Below, one piece after another: positions 1-6,872 of a stretch of DNA of 17,139 nt. The notes beneath the pieces were generated by a model that was given only the letters and a program-made list of their open reading frames with translations, did no database searches and was not told the origin of the DNA. The stretch covers positions 1 through 17,139 of the forward strand of contig JANQOD010000384.1 of the NCBI GenBank assembly GCA_028289745.1, read 5' to 3'. Positions within the stretch are counted from its first letter, which is position 1. Every line of letters begins with the position of its first letter. The position numbers and the translations under genes were made by a program. This DNA comes from Allomuricauda sp. (GTDB lineage Bacteria > Bacteroidota > Bacteroidia > Flavobacteriales > Flavobacteriaceae).

Positions 1-297
1 TCAACCATCATCACGGCGGTGGCCCAGACGATTTTGAATGTACACGAATTCAACTTAAGTATGCAAGATGCGGTAAATGCGCCGCGTTTTCACCATCAAT
101 GGATGCCCGACCGCATCAAATTTGAAGAAAAGGGATTTTCAGAAGAGCTGAAAACCGAATTGAGAGCAAAAGGATATCAAATACAGGAAGGTCGCAGCCC
201 CATCATCGGCAAGGTAGATGCGATTCGGGTGTTACCAGACGGAAGATTGGAAGGGGGTGCCGATAGGCGCGGTGATGACAAAGCGGTGGGATTCTGA
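1..297 (+). CDS. ggt: Gamma-glutamyltransferase, C-terminal fragment (5' end outside window)
   Basis: The frame is open from base 1 and ends at TGA 295-297, giving about 98 residues of a protein whose start lies upstream. The C-terminus GGADRRGDDKAVGF matches the end of the small subunit of gamma-glutamyltranspeptidases (typically GGADPRGDD-A-GY). The preceding stretch, a helix after TILNV followed by A-V-N-A-P-R-F-H-H-Q-W-M-P-D, is also characteristic. Family members are exported, self-processing N-terminal-nucleophile hydrolases that cleave glutathione and other gamma-glutamyl compounds. The catalytic Thr and the signal peptide would lie upstream and cannot be checked. Its stop codon overlaps the ATG of the next gene by one base (TGATG), so the two are probably translationally coupled. 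Confidence 0.88.
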   Translation, partial: STIITAVAQTILNVHEFNLSMQDAVNAPRFHHQWMPDRIKFEEKGFSEELKTELRAKGYQIQEGRSPIIGKVDAIRVLPDGRLEGGADRRGDDKAVGF

Positions 298-998
298 TGA
301 AAAAAGCCATAAAACTTGTTGGGATCATATTGGTAGCGTTGCTTTTGGGATCAATCATTTTGTTATGGGCAAAACATGAACCGCTGCCCAAAGGGCAGGC
401 GGGAAAACATGCAGATGCCCTGGCCAAAAAAATGCTCAGTGCCCTGAACCACGAAGCCTATCTAAACGCCCGATTTTTAGAGTGGTCGTTTCAAGGCGGT
501 CGAAACCAGTATACATGGGACAAACAGTCAGGAACAGTAAGAGTAAGGTGGAAAGATTACAAAGTCGTATTAGATTTGGCACAGCTTGATCAAAGCAAAG
601 CGGTAAAGAACGGAAAACCACTAACAGGTAAAAAAGAGGAGAAAATCATTCAAAAGGCGGTATCGAATTTCAACAACGATTCTTTTTGGTTGGTGGCCCC
701 CTATAAAATATTTGACAAGGGCACCAAAAGAAGCATCGTTAAACTGGATAATGGCTTAGAAGGCTTGTTGGTCACCTATACTTCTGGGGGCACAACACCC
801 GGTGATAGTTATCTTTGGTTACTCAATGAAAACGGTTTCCCGAATGCGTATAAAATGTGGGTCGGCATACTCCCGATCGGTGGACTCGAAGCTTCTTGGG
901 ATGATTGGCTGGTCACCGAAAGCGGGGCCTTTTTGCCCAAGTCACATAAGCTAGGGCCCTTGGTTTTGGGTATGGGAAATGTCAAAGCATATAATTGA
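297..998 (+). CDS. Unknown membrane-anchored protein, 233 aa
   Basis: I do not recognise this family. The ATG overlaps the TGA of the gamma-glutamyltransferase gene by one base, which fixes the start and suggests coupled translation. Residues about 5-24 form a single hydrophobic segment after Met-Lys-Lys, which is a signal anchor or uncleaved signal peptide, so the rest probably faces the periplasm. The remainder is rich in Trp, Tyr and Gly with alternating beta-like stretches (FLEWSFQGGRNQYTWDK, then VRVRWKDYKVVLDL). This could be a LolA/LolB-like half-barrel, but that is only an impression. No catalytic motif is evident. A role linked to the upstream enzyme is possible from coupling but not shown. 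Confidence 0.75.
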   Translation: MKKAIKLVGIILVALLLGSIILLWAKHEPLPKGQAGKHADALAKKMLSALNHEAYLNARFLEWSFQGGRNQYTWDKQSGTVRVRWKDYKVVLDLAQLDQSKAVKNGKPLTGKKEEKIIQKAVSNFNNDSFWLVAPYKIFDKGTKRSIVKLDNGLEGLLVTYTSGGTTPGDSYLWLLNENGFPNAYKMWVGILPIGGLEASWDDWLVTESGAFLPKSHKLGPLVLGMGNVKAYN

Positions 999-1002
999 AA
1001 CT

Positions 1003-1605
1003 ATGAAGATATTGGTAATAGGTGGGCACGGTACCATTGGCAAACAGGTGGTGAAAACCTTAATGGAAAAGGCAGAGATCATCATCGGCGGACGCACCCA
1101 AGGAGACATTGTGGTCGATATGGCCGATAGTACATCCATCCAAAACATGTTTGAAGAAATGGGTGCGGTCGATGCCGTGGTCTGCATCGCCGGCGAAGCA
1201 AAATGGGGCAATTTTGAAGACCTGACGGAAGAAGACTATTATGTCGGGCTAAAAAGCAAGTTAATGGGGCAAGTGAATATGGTGCGCATCGGGCAACAAT
1301 ATATGAAAGAGGGCGGTTCGTTTACCCTGACCACTGGTATTTTGGCCGATGACCCAGTGGTCAGAACGGCCAGTGCGGCCATGGTCAACGGAGGTATCCA
1401 TAGTTTTGTGAAGGCGGCATCGCTAGAACTAAAAAACGGGCATCGCCTTAATGTGGTGGCAGCGGGTATGGTCGAGGATGCCTATGAAAAATATAAAGAC
1501 TATTTTCCCGGGCATAACCCCATTCCCATGAATAAAGTGGTCAATGGCTACATTCGTAGCATCTTTGGCAAAGGCAATGGAGAAATCATTCGCATCTATG
1601 ATTGA
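1003..1605 (+). CDS. Short-chain dehydrogenase/reductase-like protein lacking the catalytic Tyr-Lys pair (Lin1944-like)
   Basis: The 200-residue product has a Rossmann nucleotide-binding motif GGHGTIG at residues 7-13, a basic residue after strand 2 (R31, suggesting NADP(H)), and CIAGEA at 61-66 in place of the SDR NxAG motif. The region that normally carries YxxxK reads ASAAMVNGGIHSF (123-135), so neither catalytic residue is present. The small Lin1944-like SDR group is known to lack the usual active-site residues, and this protein fits that description. I chose ATG 1003 because MKILVIGG begins directly at strand 1. An in-frame ATG at 979 would overlap the upstream gene and add eight residues. 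The gene lies five bases after its neighbour and ends 12 bases before the convergent peptidase gene. Substrate is unknown. Confidence 0.82.
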   Translation: MKILVIGGHGTIGKQVVKTLMEKAEIIIGGRTQGDIVVDMADSTSIQNMFEEMGAVDAVVCIAGEAKWGNFEDLTEEDYYVGLKSKLMGQVNMVRIGQQYMKEGGSFTLTTGILADDPVVRTASAAMVNGGIHSFVKAASLELKNGHRLNVVAAGMVEDAYEKYKDYFPGHNPIPMNKVVNGYIRSIFGKGNGEIIRIYD

Positions 1606-1617
1606 ACATGACCGTCA

Positions 1618-4185
1618 TCATTGCCATTGAAAATCACCATTTTTAAAAGACCAATCATTACCAAAAAAGCCAGCACATTTTACGGCATCAGTACCATATT
1701 GCATCGTACCATTGTTAAAGAGCAATAAATCGGGAAAGGTAGTACCGTTCAATAAATAATGGTTTGGGTAAATAGCTTTCATGCCCTCTTTTCCCGTGGC
1801 TGTGACCACACCGACACTTGCGGTATCGCTATCGGGCCTGGGAACGATGAAATAAAGCCCCCATTGTTCGCCCCGCACTTCCCTACCACCGAGCATGACC
1901 TTGCCATCACCCACTTGGACCGGAGCATTTTTCAAAAGCTTTTTCCAGGCCGCATTGTTATTGTTATTGCCATAGACCACAACATTTTGATCGCTATACT
2001 CTTTTGGATTAAAATCTTTATCGGGCACTAGTTCAACAGACCCATTGGCACGATAATAGAAGGCTTCAGCGTCAGACAATGCTTTGTTGTAGTACCATCT
2101 GTTTTCTGTTTTGTCACCTTGCGTGGCATAAACGAAGACCACATTATTGGTAAAGGCATCCTTGAATCCACCATTTCTGTGGGGCCCTTTTTTCTTCAAG
2201 GAAGGTTTTTCGGAAAATTGCCATGAACCGTTACTTTTATCAAAAAAGATTTCACCTTTTTGGGGTATGGCAAAAGACCCTCCATCCAAGACCAAGGTGT
2301 CATTTTCTTTGGCGATCTGGTCAACCGTTATGGCCATGGCCTGTACATTCTCGGTAGTGATAGTGAGGCCTTCCTCTTTAGAAAAATTCACGGCGCTTAT
2401 TTCAAAGGGCTTTTGTTGCTGGTAAATGGTAACAAACCTAGATTGGGCAGAAACACCCGGGGAGGCCGTATAAAATTCCATTTTGTCGATTAGGGAATCG
2501 TGTTTGATCGTGCGTTGTTTGAATAGATCAAAAATTGGGGGCCAATCCATGCTATGGTCACCATACCAATGTGTTCCTCCCGGATATTCGTAATACGTAA
2601 AATCATTGTGAAACTTTCCGAGTTCTTCACGCATTTCACGGGCAATGAAAGTCGGCACTACATTGTCTTTTTCACCATGCAGTATGTAAACGCCCTGTTG
2701 TAGGTAATTGCGTCTTAGTTTCAAGGTGCGGCTCGGATTGCCCGCTCTTTTAATCATATGGTCCATATCGGTCAATTGGGGCTTCTCTGCCATTTTCTTT
2801 AGCGCTTCTTCGGTAATTCCCCAATTTTTCAGTTGCTCTGGACTGGCCTTTAGGGCTCTTTTCACAAAACTGTCCCTATAACCCAAAAGATCGGGATATC
2901 CCGCACAGGGTGCAATGGCTGCAAATTTGTCTGGGTAGGTGGCCCCGAGGTACCAGGTTCCGTGCCCGCCCATCGAATGTCCGGTCAGGTAAATCGTAGT
3001 GGGATCGGGATCATAGATTCGCTTTCCTTCTGCAAGTACTTCCAACGCATCCAAACGGCCCCAGTCTTCCCAGGCAAATCCGAAAGGTCTTCGATTCGTA
3101 GGGGCCACGATATGGCCCCAATCTTTTTGCTTGTAGGCGTTGGCTTGGTTGACCGCTTCGACAGATGCCCCGTGCACCGACAGAAACAGGGCCCCATTTT
3201 TCAGATCTTTTACAGAAGAGGGGGCCACGCTAAAGTACTGTACACTGCCATCTATTTTGCTGATGAAGGTGCGCTTATGTTTTCCATACTTCGATTTGAT
3301 ATCGATATCGATTTCTTGTGAGTCCATCACAATATCCCTGCTGTTCTGCAGTTCCAGTCCCAATTGTGATTTTCCCAACTTTGAATCTTTCCAGACCACC
3401 GGAATGTCAAACGGTACCTTGCGGACACTCATGGGTGGCAATGTCATTGCCTTTGAAACCATATCTTTTCCATCGTGGTAAGCACGTATTTTATAATTCC
3501 TTATCCAATTTTCAGTGGCGTTGATGATACGAACGGCCCCTTTATAGGCAATACTTTCCTCAATTAGCAGATCCGGTAGGGTCATGTCTCTTTTTGTGAA
3601 GATAATGGGAGCCCTTGGGGTGATCAACCGGGCGCGTATACGGGGAAACCTACCCCCTTTTAACACAAATACATTGGTGCCCCTTTTCAATTTGATGGGA
3701 ATCAAACTATAACCAAAATCATAATGGTCGCCTTCATGCGGAAAACCATTTATAAGGGCCTTTGTATGCCCCGAAGCTTCAAAAAGCACTACTTTTTCAT
3801 CATCAGATCGATACGTCAGGTACATATAACCCCCTCTTAGGGCGGGAGTTTCAAATGTACTTTTATCATTTACCTGAACGCTCGTCCATTTTTGTGCATT
3901 GCCAGAAGGATCGATGTAGGCCACTTCACCTTCTGAAACCGTTTTATGTGTCATCAAAAAATTCTTGAAGACGACATCGGTCGGAAAAGAGACGGAATTC
4001 AAAGATGATCTGCCTGTTGACAGCACAAGTCCTTTTTTGAAAGTAAATGCCACTTTGCCCTCTTGAACATCGTTGATTTTTTCCTTACCGAAATACTCGA
4101 CAATATTTTGTGCTGGCAGCGCCGTACAAAAGAAGACAATGATGATCGAGAAACAAGACCACTTACCGAAGCTATATTTTCGCAT
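1618..4185 (-). CDS. Secreted alpha/beta-hydrolase of prolyl-oligopeptidase type, 855 aa
   Basis: The product starts with a signal peptide (basic MRKYSFGK, then FSIIIVFFC, cleavage near ALPAQN), so it is exported. Residues about 25-310 look beta-rich and resemble no domain I can name. The hydrolase domain follows at about 315-570. It contains LTGHSMGGHGTW with nucleophile Ser404, HGEKDNVVP with Asp507, and YPGGTHWYG with His539: a complete, correctly ordered Ser-Asp-His triad. About 290 further residues form an unassigned C-terminal region. This architecture is common among Bacteroidota peptidases or esterases of the S9/dienelactone-hydrolase clan; the substrate cannot be read from sequence. 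ATG 4185 is chosen; a TTG at 4212 would put a non-signal-like extension in front. It is convergent with the SDR-like gene. Confidence 0.85.
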   Translation of the reverse strand: MRKYSFGKWSCFSIIIVFFCTALPAQNIVEYFGKEKINDVQEGKVAFTFKKGLVLSTGRSSLNSVSFPTDVVFKNFLMTHKTVSEGEVAYIDPSGNAQKWTSVQVNDKSTFETPALRGGYMYLTYRSDDEKVVLFEASGHTKALINGFPHEGDHYDFGYSLIPIKLKRGTNVFVLKGGRFPRIRARLITPRAPIIFTKRDMTLPDLLIEESIAYKGAVRIINATENWIRNYKIRAYHDGKDMVSKAMTLPPMSVRKVPFDIPVVWKDSKLGKSQLGLELQNSRDIVMDSQEIDIDIKSKYGKHKRTFISKIDGSVQYFSVAPSSVKDLKNGALFLSVHGASVEAVNQANAYKQKDWGHIVAPTNRRPFGFAWEDWGRLDALEVLAEGKRIYDPDPTTIYLTGHSMGGHGTWYLGATYPDKFAAIAPCAGYPDLLGYRDSFVKRALKASPEQLKNWGITEEALKKMAEKPQLTDMDHMIKRAGNPSRTLKLRRNYLQQGVYILHGEKDNVVPTFIAREMREELGKFHNDFTYYEYPGGTHWYGDHSMDWPPIFDLFKQRTIKHDSLIDKMEFYTASPGVSAQSRFVTIYQQQKPFEISAVNFSKEEGLTITTENVQAMAITVDQIAKENDTLVLDGGSFAIPQKGEIFFDKSNGSWQFSEKPSLKKKGPHRNGGFKDAFTNNVVFVYATQGDKTENRWYYNKALSDAEAFYYRANGSVELVPDKDFNPKEYSDQNVVVYGNNNNNAAWKKLLKNAPVQVGDGKVMLGGREVRGEQWGLYFIVPRPDSDTASVGVVTATGKEGMKAIYPNHYLLNGTTFPDLLLFNNGTMQYGTDAVKCAGFFGNDWSFKNGDFQWQ

Positions 4186-4236
4186 GATTCCAACTTTATT
4201 GAGAGGGCCCAATATATCAGCTATGGTGATTTTCTT

Positions 4237-4272
4237 AAAAAAAAATAGCTTAATGACTTTCTTGCTTAGCTA
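4237..4272 (-). terminator. Rho-independent terminator after the channel gene
   Basis: On the minus strand a stem pairs TAGCTAA (4272-4266) with TTAAGCTA (4253-4246), with one bulged base and a 12-base loop. A run of nine T (4245-4237) follows directly. It lies 20 bases past the stop codon of the glutamate-receptor-like channel gene and upstream of the peptidase gene, so it should separate the two transcripts. The hairpin is weak in GC, but the T-run is strong. Confidence 0.7.
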
Positions 4273-4291
4273 GAGGTCAAGAAATGCAATA

Positions 4292-5362
4292 TCAAAATTC
4301 AGAAAGTGCGAATTCGGCCAAGATCACTTCCCATTCTTGGCTTTCAATGATTTCCAATATGCGCTGTGAAATGGCCTGTTCCAGTTCAATCGCGTCTTTT
4401 TTGATTCCGAAAGCATAGAACTGTGCATCGAACTTCAAGGGCAGTACTTCAATGTCTTGCATACTTGAATCTTTTCTGACCCGGTACTTCATGATCGGGG
4501 CGTCATAAATAAAGGCATCGATCTGATGCTGTTGCAAATCTTGAAGCCCGGGCACTACCCCAATATACTCATGAATATCTTTGAAAAAATGGGCTTTTAA
4601 AAAATCGTCGGCCTCTGAGCTTTTTACGGTGCCCACCCTACGTTCCTTAAAATCTTCGAAATCGGTGGTTTCATTGCTTAACCGGTTGACGGTAAGGCTT
4701 GAAGCAATGCTTGCGGTAAGACCGGAGACAAAAAGGAGTCCGCAGAACATCAAACCGAGGGCGGTAATCTTTCCCATTCTTGTTCTCGGCGATTTGTCGC
4801 CATAGCCCACCGTGGTCAAGGTGACCACTGACCACCATAATCCGTCCCACAGCCCTTTATGGCCGGGACGAAAATCTTGGGGATTTTTCCTTCTTTCAAA
4901 CAGCCAGGCCAAGATTCCAAAGAAAATGAGAATGACCAGCAACAGTAGAAATCCCCTTAAAAAGTTTACTTGAAAAAATGGGGTGACGAACTGTTTGATT
5001 TTCTGAAGAGATGATTTCTTTGCCACTGCAATGGTCGAGTGCGAAGCATAGAACGAATCGGTAAACTCCATTTCTTTACTGCGGCCACTGGTAATGGTAA
5101 GGGGATTGATACTCACATCGAGATACCCTGCTTTTAGCGAATCGAGCATTTCTGAAAAATTCATGGGAACCAATCGATAGTCTAAGTCCAAGTCTTCGGC
5201 CACGCGGTTCCACAGCCAGATATTGACCCCTTCCAATCGGCCATCATCTTCAATAACAAAAGGCGCCGCAGGGGTATAACCCACCAATAACGTATCGTTC
5301 CCTTTCTGGGAAAAGGCAAAAACAGCGAATAGGCACGGTAAAAAAAAGAGGGCGTTTTTCAT
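4292..5362 (-). CDS. Prokaryotic ionotropic glutamate receptor-like K+ channel (GluR0 type)
   Basis: The order is signal peptide, half a periplasmic solute-binding domain, pore, second half of the binding domain. Residues 1-19 are a signal peptide (MKNALFFLPCLFAVFAFSQ). Residues about 24-120 are S1, with SGRSKEMEFTDSFY at 92-105 resembling the ligand-carboxylate-binding Arg region of family-3 binding proteins. Residues 135-155 form M1, 170-190 the re-entrant P-loop with the K+ selectivity filter TVGYGD (184-189), and 196-222 M2. Residues about 235-350 form S2 (DAFIYDAP near 282-289). The 356-residue length matches minimal GluR0-like receptors lacking an N-terminal domain and M4. Family knowledge predicts an amino-acid-gated tetrameric K+ channel in the inner membrane; the ligand is not deducible. 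ATG 5362 is used because it begins the signal peptide. Confidence 0.9.
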   Translation of the reverse strand: MKNALFFLPCLFAVFAFSQKGNDTLLVGYTPAAPFVIEDDGRLEGVNIWLWNRVAEDLDLDYRLVPMNFSEMLDSLKAGYLDVSINPLTITSGRSKEMEFTDSFYASHSTIAVAKKSSLQKIKQFVTPFFQVNFLRGFLLLLVILIFFGILAWLFERRKNPQDFRPGHKGLWDGLWWSVVTLTTVGYGDKSPRTRMGKITALGLMFCGLLFVSGLTASIASSLTVNRLSNETTDFEDFKERRVGTVKSSEADDFLKAHFFKDIHEYIGVVPGLQDLQQHQIDAFIYDAPIMKYRVRKDSSMQDIEVLPLKFDAQFYAFGIKKDAIELEQAISQRILEIIESQEWEVILAEFALSEF

Positions 5363-5448
5363 AAAAGAAAAAATCGGTTGAAGCTCTAAATATAGCGCAA
5401 AACGTTCAAACCCCATGGCCCAAATATTCGCAACAATGACCAATATCA

Positions 5449-5479
5449 TTGCAGTGGCGAAACCTTCACAATACCTTTG
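5449..5479 (+). promoter_or_regulatory. Bacteroidota-type promoter for the small exported protein gene
   Basis: TTG at 5449-5451, a 20-base spacer, then TACCTTTG at 5472-5479 match the Bacteroidota sigma consensus TTG-N19-21-TAnnTTTG exactly. The predicted start of transcription would lie about 6-8 bases further on, leaving a leader of roughly 14 bases before ATG 5500. The spacer to the divergent channel gene (5363-5499) holds no equally good promoter for the other direction; AATATTTG at 5428-5421 is only a partial match. Confidence 0.65.
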
Positions 5480-5499
5480 CAATCGCAAAATTGAAAAGA

Positions 5500-5946
5500 A
5501 TGGGGTCAACACTAAAAATGCTTGTTTTTGCCAGCATGTTGGCAGCAATTACAGGCTATGCCCAAAAGGGCATCGGTGAGCCAAAGGGAGTGGCTGAAGA
5601 AGCAATTCCGGTGGCGTTAATTGAACTGAATGGTACCGTTGAAGAAGTTAAGGAAGGACCGTGTACCTACACGGTCGGGGAATCGACTTCGGGGATACAC
5701 CTATTGGTCATGACCGAAAATAAAGAAGTGGCAAACGTACATTTGGGACCCACGTGGGCCATTTCAATCTGGGTCGAAGGCATGGAAGAAGGCCAAAATG
5801 TAAGCATGATCGTCTTTCGCACCAGTAATTTACCAACCAATCACTATATCGCCAAGGAATTGGAATGGGATGGACAAAAAGCCCAAATTCGTGACGGATA
5901 CTTAAAACCTTTTTGGGCAGGTCGATATGGTAAAGAGGTTTGGTGA
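5500..5946 (+). CDS. Small exported protein, possible OB-fold, 148 aa
   Basis: The product has a signal peptide (MGSTLKMLVFASMLAAITGYAQ, residues 1-22), so the mature part of about 126 residues is probably periplasmic. The body is beta-rich: ELNGTVEEVKEGPCTYTVG (42-60), GIHLLVM (65-71), AISIWVEG (87-94), GQNVSMIVF (98-106). It ends with a W-x(6)-IRDGYLKPFW pattern (123-139). The last element resembles the W-x-RD-x-G-x-P-x-W tail I associate with small periplasmic OB-fold proteins, but this is a weak similarity. Start 5500 is supported by the promoter ending at 5479; ATG 5518 is an alternative with a shorter signal peptide. It is convergent with the S24 regulator. Function unknown. Confidence 0.75.
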   Translation: MGSTLKMLVFASMLAAITGYAQKGIGEPKGVAEEAIPVALIELNGTVEEVKEGPCTYTVGESTSGIHLLVMTENKEVANVHLGPTWAISIWVEGMEEGQNVSMIVFRTSNLPTNHYIAKELEWDGQKAQIRDGYLKPFWAGRYGKEVW

Positions 5947-5948
5947 CG

Positions 5949-6024
5949 AAAAAGCAGGTATTTCGGGTAAAACAACAACGCTCAGCTTCAAAAATCAACT
6001 TTTTACTTGACCTACCTGCTTTTT
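5949..6024. terminator. Long-loop inverted repeat between convergent genes, probable bidirectional terminator
   Basis: AAAAAGCAGGTA (5949-5960) and TACCTGCTTTTT (6013-6024) are a perfect 12-base inverted repeat separated by 52 bases. On either strand the distal arm ends in a T-run, as a terminator would. The left arm begins three bases after the stop of the small exported protein gene. The right arm lies inside the last codons of the convergent regulator gene. The long loop makes folding slower than for a standard terminator, so bidirectional termination is an inference. Confidence 0.5.
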
Positions 6025-6756
6025 TAATTCTTCCATTGATTCTTGCAATTGTTTCAGCAGGCCGCGTTCGGTCGTTGCGTTCACATCAAAGGTAAGCTTA
6101 CTGCTGACTTCCCATATCTCCTGTATCTGAAAGGGTTTGATGTCGTAAGGAGGATAGGTCTCGTTCAACGACACCAAAGTCACATTGTTTGAATTGGGCC
6201 GCTTTTCGATTTTTTTCACCATCACCGAATCTTGCAAGACGACCACGTACATTTTATTGGCACTGACATGATCGATATGCTCAACGGCGCGGGCCAGTAC
6301 CCAATCACCGGGCTTTAGGTTGGGCAGCATACTGTCTCCCTCGACCTGAAAACCACGATAGGTGGCATTGCGAAACTCTGGTATCGGTAAATCAAACGCC
6401 GGCAATTGTCGGTAAAAGCTGGTATCGGAGATATTCTGTGGGTAACCCGCAGCGGCCTTGGCATTGACCAATACCATATTGTCTTGTTCTGCACTATCGA
6501 CGGTCACCACTTTGGGAATAACGCTTATTCGAGAGGTCTCCAAATACTGTTGCTCGCTCTCACCGAACAACCAAAGCGGATTAATCTTGAACTGCCGCAA
6601 TAATTCGGTCACCACTTTGCCCGATAGTTTCGTGCGGCCACGCTCGATATCGGCAGTGGTATTCGATACGCCCAGCTTCTCGGCAAACTCGGCCTGTGTA
6701 AAGCCCAACTCGCGGCGAATATCGACAAAGCGTTTTATTGTGGTTTCGTTTTCCAT
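5995..6756 (-). CDS. CI/LexA-like repressor: XRE helix-turn-helix plus S24 self-cleavage domain
   Basis: The 253-residue protein has an N-terminal XRE-type HTH (about residues 8-56, LGFTQAEFAEKLGVSNTT as helix-turn-helix) and a C-terminal peptidase S24 domain. The S24 hallmarks are present and correctly spaced: an Ala-Gly bond at A103-G104 within NAKAAAGYPQ as candidate cleavage site, nucleophile Ser142 in QVEGDSMLPNLKPGDWV, and general-base Lys181 in DSVMVKKIEK. Proteins of this class self-cleave when RecA filaments form and release their operators. A short coiled-coil-like tail (232-249) follows. It is divergent from the radical-SAM repair operon across a 116-base spacer with four operator-like repeats and its own consensus promoter, which suggests autoregulation and control of that operon. 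It is not canonical LexA, whose DNA-binding domain is a winged helix. Confidence 0.9.
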   Translation of the reverse strand: MENETTIKRFVDIRRELGFTQAEFAEKLGVSNTTADIERGRTKLSGKVVTELLRQFKINPLWLFGESEQQYLETSRISVIPKVVTVDSAEQDNMVLVNAKAAAGYPQNISDTSFYRQLPAFDLPIPEFRNATYRGFQVEGDSMLPNLKPGDWVLARAVEHIDHVSANKMYVVVLQDSVMVKKIEKRPNSNNVTLVSLNETYPPYDIKPFQIQEIWEVSSKLTFDVNATTERGLLKQLQESMEELKKQVGQVKS

Positions 6757-6773
6757 AGTATGACATGTTCAGT

Positions 6774-6804
6774 CAAATATAGCATGATTTGGATTATTTC
6801 CAAA
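6774..6804 (-). promoter_or_regulatory. Promoter of the S24 regulator gene
   Basis: On the minus strand TTTG (6804-6801), a 19-base spacer and TATATTTG (6781-6774) fit the Bacteroidota consensus TTTG-N19-TAnnTTTG without mismatch. Transcription would start about ten bases before ATG 6756, giving a very short leader. Operator-like repeat 1 (6788-6804) fills the spacer and covers the -33 TTTG, so bound repressor would block this promoter. Confidence 0.72.
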
Positions 6805-6868
6805 AAATATTTTGGATTATTTCCATTTATTGGATTATTTCCATATTTTTGATCGGAATATTTCCAAA
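6788..6868. repeat. Array of four operator-like near-palindromes
   Basis: Four 17-base units begin at 6788, 6811, 6829 and 6852, spaced 23, 18 and 23 bases start to start and all in the same orientation. The core GGATTATTTCC is identical in units 1-3 (6791-6801, 6814-6824, 6832-6842); unit 4 reads GGAATATTTCC (6855-6865). Unit 1 in full, TTTGGATTATTTCCAAA, has perfect 6-base arms around a 5-base centre. Unit 1 sits in the regulator promoter, unit 3 abuts and unit 4 directly follows the -7 element of the repair operon. The layout is that of a divergent operator region, most simply bound by the neighbouring S24 regulator; no binding has been shown. Confidence 0.75.
6844..6851 (+). promoter_or_regulatory. 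-7 element of the repair operon promoter
   Basis: TATTTTTG (6844-6851) matches TAnnTTTG and would start transcription about 15 bases before ATG 6873. No TTG lies 19-21 bases upstream, so the -33 element is poor or absent. The element overlaps the end of operator unit 3 (6829-6845) and abuts unit 4 (6852-6868), so repressor bound there would cover the promoter. Confidence 0.5.
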
Positions 6869-6872
6869 TATC

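Noticed and set aside
1573..1625. GGCAATG / CATTGCC inverted repeat across the ends of the convergent SDR and hydrolase genes as a terminator
   Set aside because: Both arms lie in or at coding ends, the loop is 39 bases and there is no T-run; a chance 7-base match is plausible.
2147..3524. Several plus-strand reading frames of 68-119 codons inside the large hydrolase gene
   Set aside because: They are shadows of a well-supported minus-strand gene with signal peptide and catalytic triad; none has recognisable features.
5363..5548. Long N-terminal extension of the channel gene, overlapping the divergent small gene
   Set aside because: A clear signal peptide begins at ATG 5362, and the extension would cover the promoter and start of the opposite gene.
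6788..6868. Short CRISPR array
   Set aside because: Units are about 17 bases with 1-6-base gaps, there are no unique spacers and no cas genes; the promoter overlap explains them as operators.
6789..6872. Upstream extension of the radical-SAM reading frame with repeated WIIS residues
   Set aside because: The residues only translate the operator repeats; ATG 6873 gives the family N-terminus, and the promoter element lies inside the extension.
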